A stretch of DNA of 64,000 nt from Haloglomus halophilum (GTDB taxonomy: Archaea > Halobacteriota > Halobacteria > Halobacteriales > Haloarculaceae): NCBI RefSeq assembly GCF_024298885.1, contig NZ_CP101166.1, positions 2,789,149-2,853,148 on the forward strand, written 5' to 3'. Every line of letters begins with the position of its first letter. Position 1 is the first letter of the stretch. The notes beneath the pieces are model-generated. The model had not been told where the DNA came from. It saw nothing but the letters and a program-made list of their open reading frames with translations, and made no database searches. This document shows positions 51,138-59,124 of this stretch, piece by piece. A program made the position numbers and the translations under genes.

Positions 51138-51791
51138 GTGACCGACTCGCGCACGCGCCTGGTCGGGGCCGCCAGTGTCGCGAGCCTCGCTCTCGCCGTC
51201 CTCCTCGGACTCGCCCTCGACCCGACCGTCCGCATCCTCCCTGTCCGGGCCCGGCTCTCCGACCTCGGGCGCCCGGGCGGGGCGGGCGCGTTCCCGTTCG
51301 ACTACGGGCTCGTCCTCGCCGGGTTGCTCGGGCTGGTCGCCGTCAGCGTCTGGTGGGGAGCGGCGTCCGACCGCCACGGCCGGGTCACGACGGCGCTCGC
51401 CGGCGTGGCGTTCGCCGGCCTCGGCCTCGCGGGTCTGTTCCCCGCCCCGTCGGTGGCGCACCTTCCGGCACTCGCGGCCGCCTATCTCGCGGGCTGGACA
51501 GCGCCGCTCGTGGACGGCCTCCGACTGTGGCGGGCGGCTGCGAGCGCGGGCGACCGGTCCCGCACCGGCCTCCTCTTCGTCGGCGGTGCCGCGTTCGTCG
51601 CCGTGCTGTGGGTGGTCCGCGCGCTCGTTGCGGCGACGTTCCTCCTCTCGGACCCGACGAGTGCGCTGCTGCTGGCCGAACTCGCGACGCTCGCGCTGTT
51701 CGCCGGCTGGGTGCTGTTCCGGGCCGGCGTCGGGCACACGGCCGTCGCCCGGACCGCCTCGGACGGGGGCCTCAGCGCCGGCGGACGGTGA
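51138..51791 (+). CDS. multi-spanning membrane protein, DUF998-like
   Basis: A 217-residue protein with about six membrane segments. The start is GTG at 51138 (TDSRTRLVGAASVAS follows), directly after the tandem-repeat region. The pattern of a hydrophobic segment, a short loop SDLGRPGGAGAFPFDYG and further helices resembles the DUF998 family, although I hold that assignment with moderate confidence. Its end overlaps the cytochrome P450 gene on the opposite strand by 20 bases. Function is unknown. Confidence 0.65.
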   Translation: MTDSRTRLVGAASVASLALAVLLGLALDPTVRILPVRARLSDLGRPGGAGAFPFDYGLVLAGLLGLVAVSVWWGAASDRHGRVTTALAGVAFAGLGLAGLFPAPSVAHLPALAAAYLAGWTAPLVDGLRLWRAAASAGDRSRTGLLFVGGAAFVAVLWVVRALVAATFLLSDPTSALLLAELATLALFAGWVLFRAGVGHTAVARTASDGGLSAGGR

Positions 51792-53232
51792 CCTCGATGG
51801 GCTCCTCGGGCTGGAGCGTGACGTTGAGCGATGGCGTCACCTCGCCCTGGTCGGTGAACCGCCAGTCACGGGCCAGCGTCGCCAGCGCCAGCCGCGCCTC
51901 CAGCATCGCGAACCGCGCGCCGATGCAGTGGCGTGGGCCGCCACCGAACGGGAAGTAGGCGTATTCGGGGCGGTCATCGGCGGCAGGGGCCGCCTGTGAG
52001 CGGTCCTCGGAGTCGTCGTCGAGCCACCGCTCCGGGTGGAACGTCTCGGGGTCGTCCCACCAGCGCGGGTCCGTGTGGACGATGCGCTGGGGGAGGACCA
52101 GCGTCGCGCCCGCGGGCACGCGCCGGCCGCCCAGGTCGACCGGTTCGAGCGGTTCGCGGAACAGCGTGTACAGCGGCGGATACCGCCGCATCGACTCCTT
52201 CACCACCGCCTCCGTGTACGGGAGGTCGGGCAGGGCCGCGACCGTCGGCTCGCCGCCGAGCGCGTCGACCTCGGCCGTGAGGCGGTCGCTCGCGTCGGGC
52301 GCGCCCGCGAGCAGGTGGCCGGCGTACGAGAGCGCGAGCGCGGTCGTCTCGTGGCCGGCGAACAGGAAGGTGACGAGGTTGTCCCGGAGTTCGGCGCGCG
52401 AGAGCCGGTCGTCCTCGTCGGCGGCGCGGTTGGCCGCCAGCAGCAGGTCCAGCAGGTCCGGGTCCTCGATGGCGTCCATCGATGTCGGGCCGTCGGTCGC
52501 GGCGTCGTCGCCGGGACCTCCGCGGTCGTCGAGCAGGTCGTCGACGGCGTCGTCGAAGTCCGCGCGTGCGGCCTCGAAGCGCCGCTTCGACGGGGTCGGG
52601 AGCCAGTCCGGGAGCGGCAGGACGGTCCGGAGCGAGGTCGCATCCAGGAAGTCGTTGACGGTGCGTGCGGCCTCGGCGACGGTCTGCCCGAACTCGTCGT
52701 CGAGGTCGCGGTCGAACAGTGCCCGGACCAGCACGTCGAGCGTGACCCGTTTGGTGACCGCCCCGAGGTCCACGCGGTCACCGTCCGACCAGCCGGCCGT
52801 CGCCTCTCGGGTCGCGGCGACGGCGTGGCGGCCGTAGCGCTCGACGCGCTCGCGGTAGAAGGCGGGCTGGGCGACGGTGCGTGCGCGCCGCCACTGCTCG
52901 CCCGTCGCGAGGAACATCCCGTCCGTGAGGAAGCCGCCGCCGGCCTCGGCGACCTGCGAGGCCTTCCGGAAGCGGTGCTGGTCGCTCACGAGGACGCGCT
53001 GGATGTCCTCGGGGTGTGTGACGTAGTGGAAGCTGCCGCCCGCGAGTCGGACCCGGACCACGTCGCCCAGGTCGCGGGCGTGGCGCTCGTGGAAGGTGAG
53101 CGGGTCCCGGAGGTACTGGTGGGTGTTGCCGAGCAGCGGGAGTCCGTCGGGTTCGGGCGCCGGGGGGATGTCGGTGGAGCGGTCGGCCCCGGAGCGCGGT
53201 CGGTACCGTCCGGACGCCGGGTCGTCGGCCAT
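51772..53232 (-). CDS. cytochrome P450
   Basis: A 486-residue soluble P450 monooxygenase. The I-helix oxygen-binding motif FLFAGHETTALAL, the K-helix ExxR in KESMRRYPPLY, the PERF-like FHPERW and the heme loop FPFGGGPRHCIG with the axial Cys436 are all intact. No N-terminal membrane anchor is visible. The N-terminus PPAPEPDGLPLLGNTHQYL is typical of class I-like P450s, and haloarchaeal members are often linked to carotenoid or fatty acid hydroxylation. The redox partner is not encoded nearby. The CopD-like gene lies 38 bases upstream on the same strand. Confidence 0.93.
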   Translation of the reverse strand: MADDPASGRYRPRSGADRSTDIPPAPEPDGLPLLGNTHQYLRDPLTFHERHARDLGDVVRVRLAGGSFHYVTHPEDIQRVLVSDQHRFRKASQVAEAGGGFLTDGMFLATGEQWRRARTVAQPAFYRERVERYGRHAVAATREATAGWSDGDRVDLGAVTKRVTLDVLVRALFDRDLDDEFGQTVAEAARTVNDFLDATSLRTVLPLPDWLPTPSKRRFEAARADFDDAVDDLLDDRGGPGDDAATDGPTSMDAIEDPDLLDLLLAANRAADEDDRLSRAELRDNLVTFLFAGHETTALALSYAGHLLAGAPDASDRLTAEVDALGGEPTVAALPDLPYTEAVVKESMRRYPPLYTLFREPLEPVDLGGRRVPAGATLVLPQRIVHTDPRWWDDPETFHPERWLDDDSEDRSQAAPAADDRPEYAYFPFGGGPRHCIGARFAMLEARLALATLARDWRFTDQGEVTPSLNVTLQPEEPIEVTVRRR

Positions 53233-53270
53233 TACGGGTCCGTCGGGCGGCCGTGACTAACGCCTTCGGG

Positions 53271-53741
53271 TCAGAGCGGGAGGACCCCGGCGCTGTTGGC
53301 GGCCAGGACGCCCGCATCGAGCAGCAGGAGGACGGCGACGACGCCGGCCGCGCGGTAGAACCGCCCGGCCGTCCGTGCGGGCGAGCGGACCTTCTTGGCG
53401 TCGAGGCCGTCCTGTAGCCGGCTGTTCCCGACCTCGACGAGCCCCGTCATGACGAGCCAGAGCAGCGTCATCGTGAGGACGAGATGGCCCCGCGGGCTGG
53501 CGGTCAGGCTCTCGAACGTGTAGAGCTGGGCGGCCATATGCCCGCCCGTCAGCAACATCACGACCGCGGCACCCCGTGAGAGCGTCGTCAGCCGGCTGAA
53601 GACGGCCGACAGCGGTTCCGGCCTGACCTCGCCCGCGCGGGCGGTCGGCAGCACTGCAGCGGCGGCGAACAGGACGCTCCCGGTCCAGAGCGCCCCGACG
53701 AGGAGATGGATCGCGTAGAACACGGCGTCGACGATTGCCAT
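53271..53741 (-). CDS. CopD-like four-span membrane protein
   Basis: A 156-residue membrane protein with four hydrophobic segments and conserved histidines at helix ends (YAIHLLVGALWTGSVLF at about residues 9-25, and LTGGHMAAQLY near 65), as in the copper resistance D/DUF2269-like group. It begins MAIVDAVFYAIHL at 53741. The P450 gene follows 38 bases downstream on the same strand. A heme or copper-binding role is possible from the histidines but not proven by sequence. Confidence 0.75.
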   Translation of the reverse strand: MAIVDAVFYAIHLLVGALWTGSVLFAAAAVLPTARAGEVRPEPLSAVFSRLTTLSRGAAVVMLLTGGHMAAQLYTFESLTASPRGHLVLTMTLLWLVMTGLVEVGNSRLQDGLDAKKVRSPARTAGRFYRAAGVVAVLLLLDAGVLAANSAGVLPL

Positions 53742-53908
53742 GCCCCTGCTGGCGGGCGGATGGCTCTTGAAACCAGGCGGGACGGGTCGGCGATGTCGGC
53801 TCCCCATTGCGGGGTATCGGGTGCCCACGGCGGTCGCCGTGTCACGGGCTCCCGGGGTCTGCGGCCCGGTTGGCAAGGCTTAAACCCGGTCCACGACCAA
53901 ACGGAGGT

Positions 53909-54088
53909 ATGAGCCAGGCCGACAACAGCGAGACGCGCCAGTGCGTCTCCTGTGGCATCAACATCGCCGGGACGAACGCCGCCCGGTTCAAGTGCCCCGA
54001 CTGTGGGCACCTGATCTTCCGGTGTGCCACCTGCCGCAAGCAGAGCAACCTCTACGAGTGTCCGGACTGTGGCTTCACGGGGCCCTGA
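53909..54088 (+). CDS. HVO_2753-like double zinc finger protein
   Basis: A 59-residue protein with four CxxC motifs (CVSCGI, CPDCGH, CATCRK and CPDCGF) predicted to bind two zinc ions, ending [11 protein letters not shown]. It matches the Haloferax small zinc protein HVO_2753 in length and spacing and, as there, lies directly before the elongation factor 1-beta gene, only two bases apart. The Haloferax protein has been linked to swarming and biofilm formation; that link is recalled, not seen here. Confidence 0.9.
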   Translation: MSQADNSETRQCVSCGINIAGTNAARFKCPDCGHLIFRCATCRKQSNLYECPDCGFTGP

Positions 54089-54090
54089 CG

Positions 54091-54357
54091 ATGGGGAAGG
54101 TCGCAGCCAAACTCAAGGTCATGCCGGAGAGCCCCGACGTGGACCTGGACGCGCTCCAGGAGCGTCTGGAATCCTCCCTCCCCGAGGGCGCCCATATCAA
54201 GGGCACCCAGCGCGACGACGTCGCGTTCGGGCTGGTGGCGCTGTTCCCCACCGTCATCGTCCCCGACGACGCCGGCGGCACGGAGGCCGTCGAGGAGGCC
54301 TTCTCCGGCGTCGAGGGCGTCGAGTCGGTGCAGGTCGAGGAAGTCGGTCGCATCTGA
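54091..54357 (+). CDS. ef1b: elongation factor 1-beta (aEF1B)
   Basis: An 88-residue nucleotide exchange factor for aEF1A. The typical small ferredoxin-like protein starts [20 protein letters not shown] and continues through EDDVAFGL-type sequence, here [20 protein letters not shown], to the C-terminal [13 protein letters not shown]. It is separated from the zinc finger gene by two bases, so the two are co-transcribed. Length is exactly that of archaeal homologues. Confidence 0.95.
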   Translation: MGKVAAKLKVMPESPDVDLDALQERLESSLPEGAHIKGTQRDDVAFGLVALFPTVIVPDDAGGTEAVEEAFSGVEGVESVQVEEVGRI

Positions 54358-54543
54358 GGCCAGCTCCGCCGTCGAGCCGGTTCTGCGGCGAACCCCTCTC
54401 GGCAGGTATAAGCCTTCTGGCCGCCGTGGAGGCCGTTTTCAGGACGCGAGAACGCCCGACCTACTTATGCAGACGTGGCCCATCGTTGCCGATATGACCC
54501 ACAGCAGGCAGCGCTCGACCTGGGCAACGTCGGGGTGGTCGGC

Positions 54544-54834
54544 ATGAGCGCCGGTGCCCGCGAGGATTCGACGACCTCCGAGGTCGAGACAGCGCGTGAC
54601 CCGCTCGCGCCGTGGGCCTTCCGTGCGGCGATGTCGGGCCTCTCCGAGGAGCAGGCCCGCGAGCTGCTCGAGGGCGAACGGTGCCCCCAGCCCAGCCACG
54701 AGGAGCGCTGGGAGGCCGAGATGGACGCCCTCGAGCTTCGAGAGGAGGGCGGTGACGTGGTGGTGTACCGGACGGACGAGGAGCACGCATGGCTCCAGTC
54801 TGATACGGCGCTTCGCCCGGACGAGGTCCGGTGA
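54544..54834 (+). CDS. conserved small acidic protein, unknown function
   Basis: A 96-residue acidic protein starting MSAGAREDSTTSEV with a helical middle (APWAFRAAMSGLSEEQAREL, then CPQPSHEERWEAEMDALELR) and a short beta-like end DVVVYRTDEEHAWLQS. A TATA-like CTACTTATGC near 54461-54470 suggests transcription starts around 54490. GTG at 54475 is a possible longer start. I do not recognise a family with certainty. It sits between ef1b and the L21e gene. Confidence 0.6.
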   Translation: MSAGAREDSTTSEVETARDPLAPWAFRAAMSGLSEEQARELLEGERCPQPSHEERWEAEMDALELREEGGDVVVYRTDEEHAWLQSDTALRPDEVR

Positions 54835-54959
54835 ACGGCCCCTTCTTCGGACGCGTGCTTGCGCCGTAGTGACCACGCCGAGCGGTTCGGCGGCGCCCAC
54901 GGCGTCGGACACAGAACACACCATTCAAGTACTCCTCGGGTCAATTCCGTCTCACGACT

Positions 54960-55253
54960 ATGCCGAGCTCCAACGGGCCCCTTCACGGAACACGCAACAA
55001 GCTACGGAACAAGCCCCGCGAGCGGGGGACCTCCCCGCCACAGCGCGCCGTCGAGGAGTTCGAGGCGGGCGACAAGGTCCACCTCCACATCGACCCGAGC
55101 GTGCCGAGCGGCCGCTTCCACCCCCGCTTCAACGGCCACACCGGCGAGGTCGAGGCACAGCAGGGCCGTGCCTACAAGGTGACCATCGTCGACGGCAGCA
55201 AGGAGAAGACCATCATCACGAAGCCCGCACACCTCCGCCGACAGACGGAGTAA
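54960..55253 (+). CDS. rpl21e: 50S ribosomal protein L21e
   Basis: A 97-residue large-subunit protein. Conserved parts are SSNGPLHGTRNKLRNKPRER, QRAVEEFEAGDKVHLHIDPS, GRFHPRFNGHTGEVEAQQG and the basic end HLRRQTE. Length and sequence are normal for archaeal L21e. It is followed four bases later by rpoF, the usual archaeal gene order. Confidence 0.97.
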   Translation: MPSSNGPLHGTRNKLRNKPRERGTSPPQRAVEEFEAGDKVHLHIDPSVPSGRFHPRFNGHTGEVEAQQGRAYKVTIVDGSKEKTIITKPAHLRRQTE

Positions 55254-55257
55254 CCGC

Positions 55258-55614
55258 ATGACGATCTTCAAGGAGACGCTCGACGCCGAGTACGTCACCA
55301 CCGCCGAGGCCAAGGAGCTGCTGGCGGAGGTCGAGCAGGAGCGCGCGCTCGACGAGGACCGCGAGATGCGCTACGAACTGGCGCGCGCCATCGACCACGC
55401 CAACCGCTTCGCCGCCATGAGCGGCGAGGACGGCCGCGCGCTCGTCGAGGACCTCCTCGAACTGGAGAAGCTCGACGAGAAGACCGCCCACAAGATCGCC
55501 GACACCCTCCCGCAGGACCGTGACGAGGTCCGGTCCGTGTTCGCCCAGGAGCGCTACGCGCTCGACGGCGACGAACTGGACGAGGTCCTCAACATCGTCG
55601 CGAAGTACGCCTGA
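55258..55614 (+). CDS. rpoF: DNA-directed RNA polymerase subunit F (Rpb4 homologue)
   Basis: A 118-residue protein starting MTIFKETLDAEYVTTAEAKE, with the HRDC-like helical domain at residues about 45-115 (LARAIDHANRFAAMSGEDGR, DEKTAHKIADTLPQDRDEVR, then VFAQERYALDGDELDEVLNI). It forms the stalk of archaeal RNA polymerase with subunit E. It lies four bases after the L21e stop. The DUF655 gene that often follows in archaea is absent here. Confidence 0.96.
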   Translation: MTIFKETLDAEYVTTAEAKELLAEVEQERALDEDREMRYELARAIDHANRFAAMSGEDGRALVEDLLELEKLDEKTAHKIADTLPQDRDEVRSVFAQERYALDGDELDEVLNIVAKYA

Positions 55615-55696
55615 GTGGGCGTTCGGCTTCTTCTCGCTGCATCCCCGGGGAGCCGCCGCTCCCACCGTCAGCGTTAACCGCTCTCGAGGGTTATAC

Positions 55697-55924
55697 ATGG
55701 TAATGAAATCCGCTCAAACCCATCCGGTGGCAGAGGGGGGTACCCCCGCGCCGCGGAAGTCGGTGTTGTTCTGCCCCACCTGCGGCCACAGGGCTCCAAC
55801 CGAGGGGAACTGGGTCGTCACCGAGCGGTCCGTGGACGGTGACCACCGACGGGCCTACGGATGCCCGACGTGCGGTCGCACACTGGTCGTCCAGCCCGTG
55901 TTCGAGGAGTCCATCCCGGCCTGA
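55697..55924 (+). CDS. small zinc-finger protein
   Basis: A 75-residue protein with two CxxC knuckles (FCPTCGHRAP and YGCPTCGRTLVV) separated by a WVVTERSVDGDHRRA segment. Two in-frame ATGs (55697 and 55703) are possible, and the longer form is given. A TTATACAT element at 55691-55698 immediately upstream does not fit a TATA position for a leaderless start, so the promoter is unclear. It converges on the eIF2B-like gene, seven bases apart. Function is unknown. Confidence 0.72.
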   Translation: MVMKSAQTHPVAEGGTPAPRKSVLFCPTCGHRAPTEGNWVVTERSVDGDHRRAYGCPTCGRTLVVQPVFEESIPA

Positions 55925-55931
55925 AGCCCGG

Positions 55932-56786
55932 CTACGGTGACAGCGTCCCTTCGTCCGTGATGACCGAGTCGACGAGATGCATCGGCGTCGCGTCGTACGC
56001 GGGGTTCTCGATGTCGAACCCGTCGGCGGGTTCGAGCATGACCTCGCTCGCCGGGCGGTACTCGTTCTGGAACTGGAAACCGCCCTCGTCGATGACCTTC
56101 GTCGAGGCGCCGACGACGGTGACCGGGACCGCGAGTTCGGCCGCGGTCGCGGCGATGGGGAAGGTGCCGACGCGGTTGTAGAACGTGTCCTCGACGATGC
56201 AGTCCATCCCGACCATCACGCGGTCGCACTCGGGGAGGACCTCGCCACAGGCCGAGTCCACGAGCAGGTTGGGTTCGATGCGGTCGATGCCCGCGAGCGT
56301 GCGGGCGGTCTTGCGCCCGAGGTAGCGCGGGCGCGCCTCGGTCACGTACACCTCGAGGTGGCGGCCCTCGGCGGCCGCGAGTTCCAGCGCCTCCAGCACG
56401 GTCGAGGAGTAATCGTGCGTGAGGACCACGTCACCGTCACGGAGCGCGTCGGCGGCGTTCTCGGCGGCCTGCCGTTTGCCGGTCTCGACCTGCTCGACGA
56501 CCGCCTCGATGGCGTCCTCGGTGGCCGCCTTCGCGGCCGCCATGTCCTCGTGGTCGACGTCCGTGACGGAGGCCTGTATCTGTCCCTGCGTGGTGTGCAG
56601 GGTCGCGTGGGAGGGTTGGGCGCGCTTGAGCGCCTGGCTGTTCCGCTCGAGGTCGCGAACGTACTCCTCGAGCGACGGGTACTCCCGGTCCAGCACCTCC
56701 CGCAGCGCCTCGGCCGCCTTGACCGCCACGACGGAGGAGCTGTGGGTCTGCATGTCGCGGATCTCCGCGACCGTCTCGTCGATCAT
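55932..56786 (-). CDS. eIF-2B alpha/ribose-1,5-bisphosphate isomerase family protein
   Basis: A 284-residue protein of the eIF2B-alpha/MtnA/R15P-isomerase fold. Recognisable are TRDMQTHSS-like start IRDMQTHSSSVVAV, the core GDVVLTHDYSSTVLEALE, VTEARPRYLGRKTARTL and VMVGMDCIVEDTFYNRVGT. The catalytic cysteine of characterised R15P isomerases (in a THC segment) is replaced by Asp in THDYSS, while the second catalytic Asp, in GMDC, is kept. It may therefore be a regulatory or translation-related homologue rather than the AMP-pathway isomerase. Start at 56786 by family N-terminus. Confidence 0.8.
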   Translation of the reverse strand: MIDETVAEIRDMQTHSSSVVAVKAAEALREVLDREYPSLEEYVRDLERNSQALKRAQPSHATLHTTQGQIQASVTDVDHEDMAAAKAATEDAIEAVVEQVETGKRQAAENAADALRDGDVVLTHDYSSTVLEALELAAAEGRHLEVYVTEARPRYLGRKTARTLAGIDRIEPNLLVDSACGEVLPECDRVMVGMDCIVEDTFYNRVGTFPIAATAAELAVPVTVVGASTKVIDEGGFQFQNEYRPASEVMLEPADGFDIENPAYDATPMHLVDSVITDEGTLSP

Positions 56787-56906
56787 GCGCGAGGGCACTC
56801 GCGGGGTGGTCAAAGGCGTGTCGGCCCCGAACCCGACCACGGCGAGGGCGTGCGCGGCTGGGGCGTCGGGCGTGGTCGTTTAGCCGCTGGCCACCGTACG
56901 GACGGT

Positions 56907-57242
56907 ATGGTCACGGTCACGTACACCTGCCCGCGGTGTGACGCGGTGGTGGAGCTGGAGCGGGATGCCTACCTCGCGGACAAGGCGGTCACGCCGGACC
57001 CGCTGGCGGGCTGGACGTACGTACCCGTCTACGAGGCGTTCGAGGCGGGAACCGAGCCACCGCTGCTGGACGGCGACGCCATCGACGCCGACGGCGTGGA
57101 ACTCGTCTGTGGCGCGAGCGAGACCCGCGGCGAGGGGTGCGGGCGACCGTTCTACCTCTCGTTCGTCCGGCACGAGGACGGCGAGGAGGTCGACCCGAAC
57201 CTGTCGCTGGACGATGTCTCGTTCGACTTTCTTCGTGGCTGA
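56907..57242 (+). CDS. zinc-binding protein, unknown function
   Basis: A 111-residue protein starting MVTVTYTCPRCDAVVELERD, so a first CxxC is at residues 8-11, and a second region with CGASETRGEGCGRPFYLSFV may supply the other zinc ligands. Acidic loops connect them. It is transcribed divergently from the eIF2B-like gene. The DUF7563 protein follows on the same strand but has its own promoter. I do not recognise a named family. Confidence 0.65.
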   Translation: MVTVTYTCPRCDAVVELERDAYLADKAVTPDPLAGWTYVPVYEAFEAGTEPPLLDGDAIDADGVELVCGASETRGEGCGRPFYLSFVRHEDGEEVDPNLSLDDVSFDFLRG

Positions 57243-57308
57243 TGGTCGTGCAATCACGCGAGGGCGAGGGGGGTGCTCGACCGGCGGAGTTTCCGTTCGA
57301 ACCAAAGC

Positions 57309-57318
57309 GTTAAATATG
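57309..57318 (+). promoter_or_regulatory. TATA box of the DUF7563-like gene
   Basis: GTTAAATATG is centred about 26 bases before the GTG start at 57339, as expected for a leaderless haloarchaeal transcript. Confidence 0.6.
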
Positions 57319-57338
57319 AGACTAAGTAGACGTTAGGT

Positions 57339-57497
57339 GTGCCCCACTGCAACAACTGCGACTCGTACGTTAGCGAGGCGTACGTACGGGTGTTCGCCCC
57401 GCAGGGCATGGATACCGTCCGTGTCTGTCCCCACTGCGAGGACAAGCTACGGGACGGAGCCGACGTCCGCGAGGCGCGAGCCCCACGTCAGCAGTAA
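57339..57497 (+). CDS. very small zinc-ribbon protein (DUF7563-like), 52 residues
   Basis: A 52-residue protein starting at GTG 57339 (MPHCNNCDSYVSEAYVRVFA) with a second knuckle VCPHCEDKLRDG, giving two CxxC pairs for one zinc. The fixed spacing, the middle YVRVF segment and the strong upstream TATA box support a real gene although it is very short. Similar tiny proteins occur widely in haloarchaea (DUF7563, from memory). It is the last host-type gene before the low-GC island. Confidence 0.75.
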   Translation: MPHCNNCDSYVSEAYVRVFAPQGMDTVRVCPHCEDKLRDGADVREARAPRQQ

Positions 57498-57882
57498 CAC
57501 ACTGAACTGGGGGTACAGTCCGCCGGTCCACGCGACCGGCTCCTTCCTCTAGCCCTCGACGGCCAGCGGCAGCGCCGGCGGTTACGGCGGCCGCCAGCGT
57601 CCGCTCAGCCCTTGATGTTGGAGACCTTGCCAGTGTCACGACAATCGTGTGACGATTGGAAGCTACCAACAATCGCTGCCGGTTCTACTGCCGGAGTCAC
57701 AATTCTGGAAACGGGTTGCGTAGGTGTCCAATAGCGGCCGGTTTCCCTGTGCACCATGCAAATTTGACAGGGTGCCAGCAGTTCCAGTTAGCGGTGCTGC
57801 ATACAGAGGATGCAGTCAGCAATTTGCCGCCATCCGTTTCACGAAAACAGTTGTGAAATAGCCACCAAGGAGAGATACAACG
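57498..57882. other. 385-base intergenic stretch holding the left island boundary
   Basis: GC-rich DNA continues to 57604. The copy of the rtcB 3' end then occupies 57605-57626, after which base composition drops. A CACGA-CAA-TCGTG inverted repeat is at 57637-57649. No gene is supported. Confidence 0.6.
57605..57626. repeat. left direct repeat (rtcB 3'-end copy)
   Basis: TCAGCC-C-TTGATGTTG-G-AGACC matches 59834-59855 at 20 of 22 positions. The right copy is the stop codon and last seven codons of intact rtcB. On the minus strand the left copy would still read SNIKG-stop. Confidence 0.75.
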
Positions 57883-58320
57883 TTACTGTTCTTCGATTCC
57901 GCTACTCTCGTTGATTGTGTCCGCATTCGAATGAGTTGACCTGCCGTGTTTTCGCATTGACCACCGATAGAGATACTGAAGAACCGGCTGAAGTTCGGAT
58001 GCACTTTCCGTTGCTGTATACTGTACATGGGGTGGGATTGTTTCGCGCACCTCTCGCGTGAGCAACCCGAACTCTTCGAGTTCCTGTAATCGTCGGGTCA
58101 ACGTATTCGGTGGGATACCGAGTTGATTCTCAAGCTCCTTGAATCGCCATGGACCGGCTTCGTCAGCGAACTGCGCGAGGACTTCAAGTCCTCGCGACCG
58201 GCTAAGTACCTCGAACAACTCCAAAATCGTTGGACCTTCCGAACGGATTTGTTCGCAACTCACGTCTCTGACCTGCTCCGGGCTGAAATCTGCCTCTGAA
58301 CGTGTAGTCCTATCGCTCAT
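57883..58320 (-). CDS. HxlR-type winged-helix regulator
   Basis: A 145-residue regulator. The HxlR-like core (about residues 30-125) contains ILELFEVLSRSRGLEVLAQF, PWRFKELENQLGIPPNTLTR, RLQELEEFGLLTREV and the wing PPHVQYTATESASELQPVLQ. The start at 58320 (MSDRTTRSEADFS) removes an upstream extension. Codon use is richer in A/T than in the surrounding chromosome, so it is probably acquired. It diverges from the MaoC-like gene and is likely to control it: an inverted repeat lies between their TATA boxes. A TATA box on this strand is at about 58344-58352. Confidence 0.82.
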   Translation of the reverse strand: MSDRTTRSEADFSPEQVRDVSCEQIRSEGPTILELFEVLSRSRGLEVLAQFADEAGPWRFKELENQLGIPPNTLTRRLQELEEFGLLTREVRETIPPHVQYTATESASELQPVLQYLYRWSMRKHGRSTHSNADTINESSGIEEQ

Positions 58321-58343
58321 AGTTGCAGAGCGGTCCCGAGAGG

Positions 58344-58412
58344 CAAATACATCACGCCACTTCCAGAGGTGGAAGTCACTTCCGGCGATGGGATCTCGCG
58401 CACCAATATAAG
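58344..58412. promoter_or_regulatory. divergent promoters with HxlR-type operator
   Basis: ACTTCCA-GAGG-TGGAAGT (58359-58376) is a perfect inverted repeat, followed by another ACTTCC half-site at 58378-58383. It lies between a minus-strand TATA (CAAATACAT, 58344-58352, 28 bases from the regulator start) and a plus-strand TATA (AATATAAG, 58405-58412, 30 bases from the MaoC start). Confidence 0.6.
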
Positions 58413-58438
58413 ATTGCTCTACTGCAATCTGCACGCGG

Positions 58439-58897
58439 ATGAAGTACTTCGAGGATTACGAGGTTGGAGACACGAAGACGGTCGGGTCGTTCTCGCTAAC
58501 GAAGTCGGAGATCATCGAGTTCGCCGAGCGATTCGACCCGCTCTGGCTGCACACCGACGAAGAACGGGCCGAGCAGGAATCACCATTTGGTGGAATTATC
58601 GCAAGCGGGTGGCATACGATATGTTCGTGCCACGGGATGGTCGTTCAAGACGCCGGAGCAGACTCAGCAGCAATCGGGTCTCCCGGGGTTGAAGGAGTTT
58701 CGTGGGAAAACCCAGTGTTTCCGGAGGACACGATAACAGTCTCCCGAACAGTCACCGGGAAACGACCCTCGGAGAAGTTACCCGACCGGGGGCTTCTTAC
58801 TGTCGAGATATCGGGGGAAAATCAACGAGAGCAGCAGGTCGTCACCTATACACCACAGATGTATTATCTGAAAGGTGATTCGTCGGAATCTGGTTAA
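58439..58897 (+). CDS. MaoC-like hydratase/dehydratase
   Basis: A 152-residue single hot-dog domain protein: MKYFEDYEVGDTKTVGSFSL, the catalytic-region IEFAERFDPLWLHTDEERAE with the Asp...His pair, FGGIIASGWHTICSCHGMVV and WENPVFPEDTITVSRTV. These enzymes hydrate enoyl-CoA or act on related thioesters. Codon use is lower in GC than the host average. It sits in the accessory island next to an HxlR regulator, suggesting an inducible catabolic step. The ATG at 58439 has a TATA box 30 bases upstream. Confidence 0.88.
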   Translation: MKYFEDYEVGDTKTVGSFSLTKSEIIEFAERFDPLWLHTDEERAEQESPFGGIIASGWHTICSCHGMVVQDAGADSAAIGSPGVEGVSWENPVFPEDTITVSRTVTGKRPSEKLPDRGLLTVEISGENQREQQVVTYTPQMYYLKGDSSESG

Positions 58898-59124
58898 GGG
58901 AGCTGTCACTTAGTACTGATTCAATAGTAGAGAAGTGACCGTTCACCAGACGGGCTGTACTTAGCGATTCTTCTCGGTCTATCTCTGCCATCATGGCGTG
59001 ACCGATTCGCACATTGTATTCAGCAGTTGCTATCTGACAACTGACAGACTGGTCGCCTCGGACTCGCGTAAGCGAAGACGGAAATCCGTCACCGGTTCCG
59101 GGGCATAGGCGGGAGCGGCTGATA

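Noticed and set aside
57656-57856. A 66-codon plus-strand frame at the left of the island
   Set aside because: It has no domain, no promoter spacing and atypical composition, probably chance in low-GC DNA.
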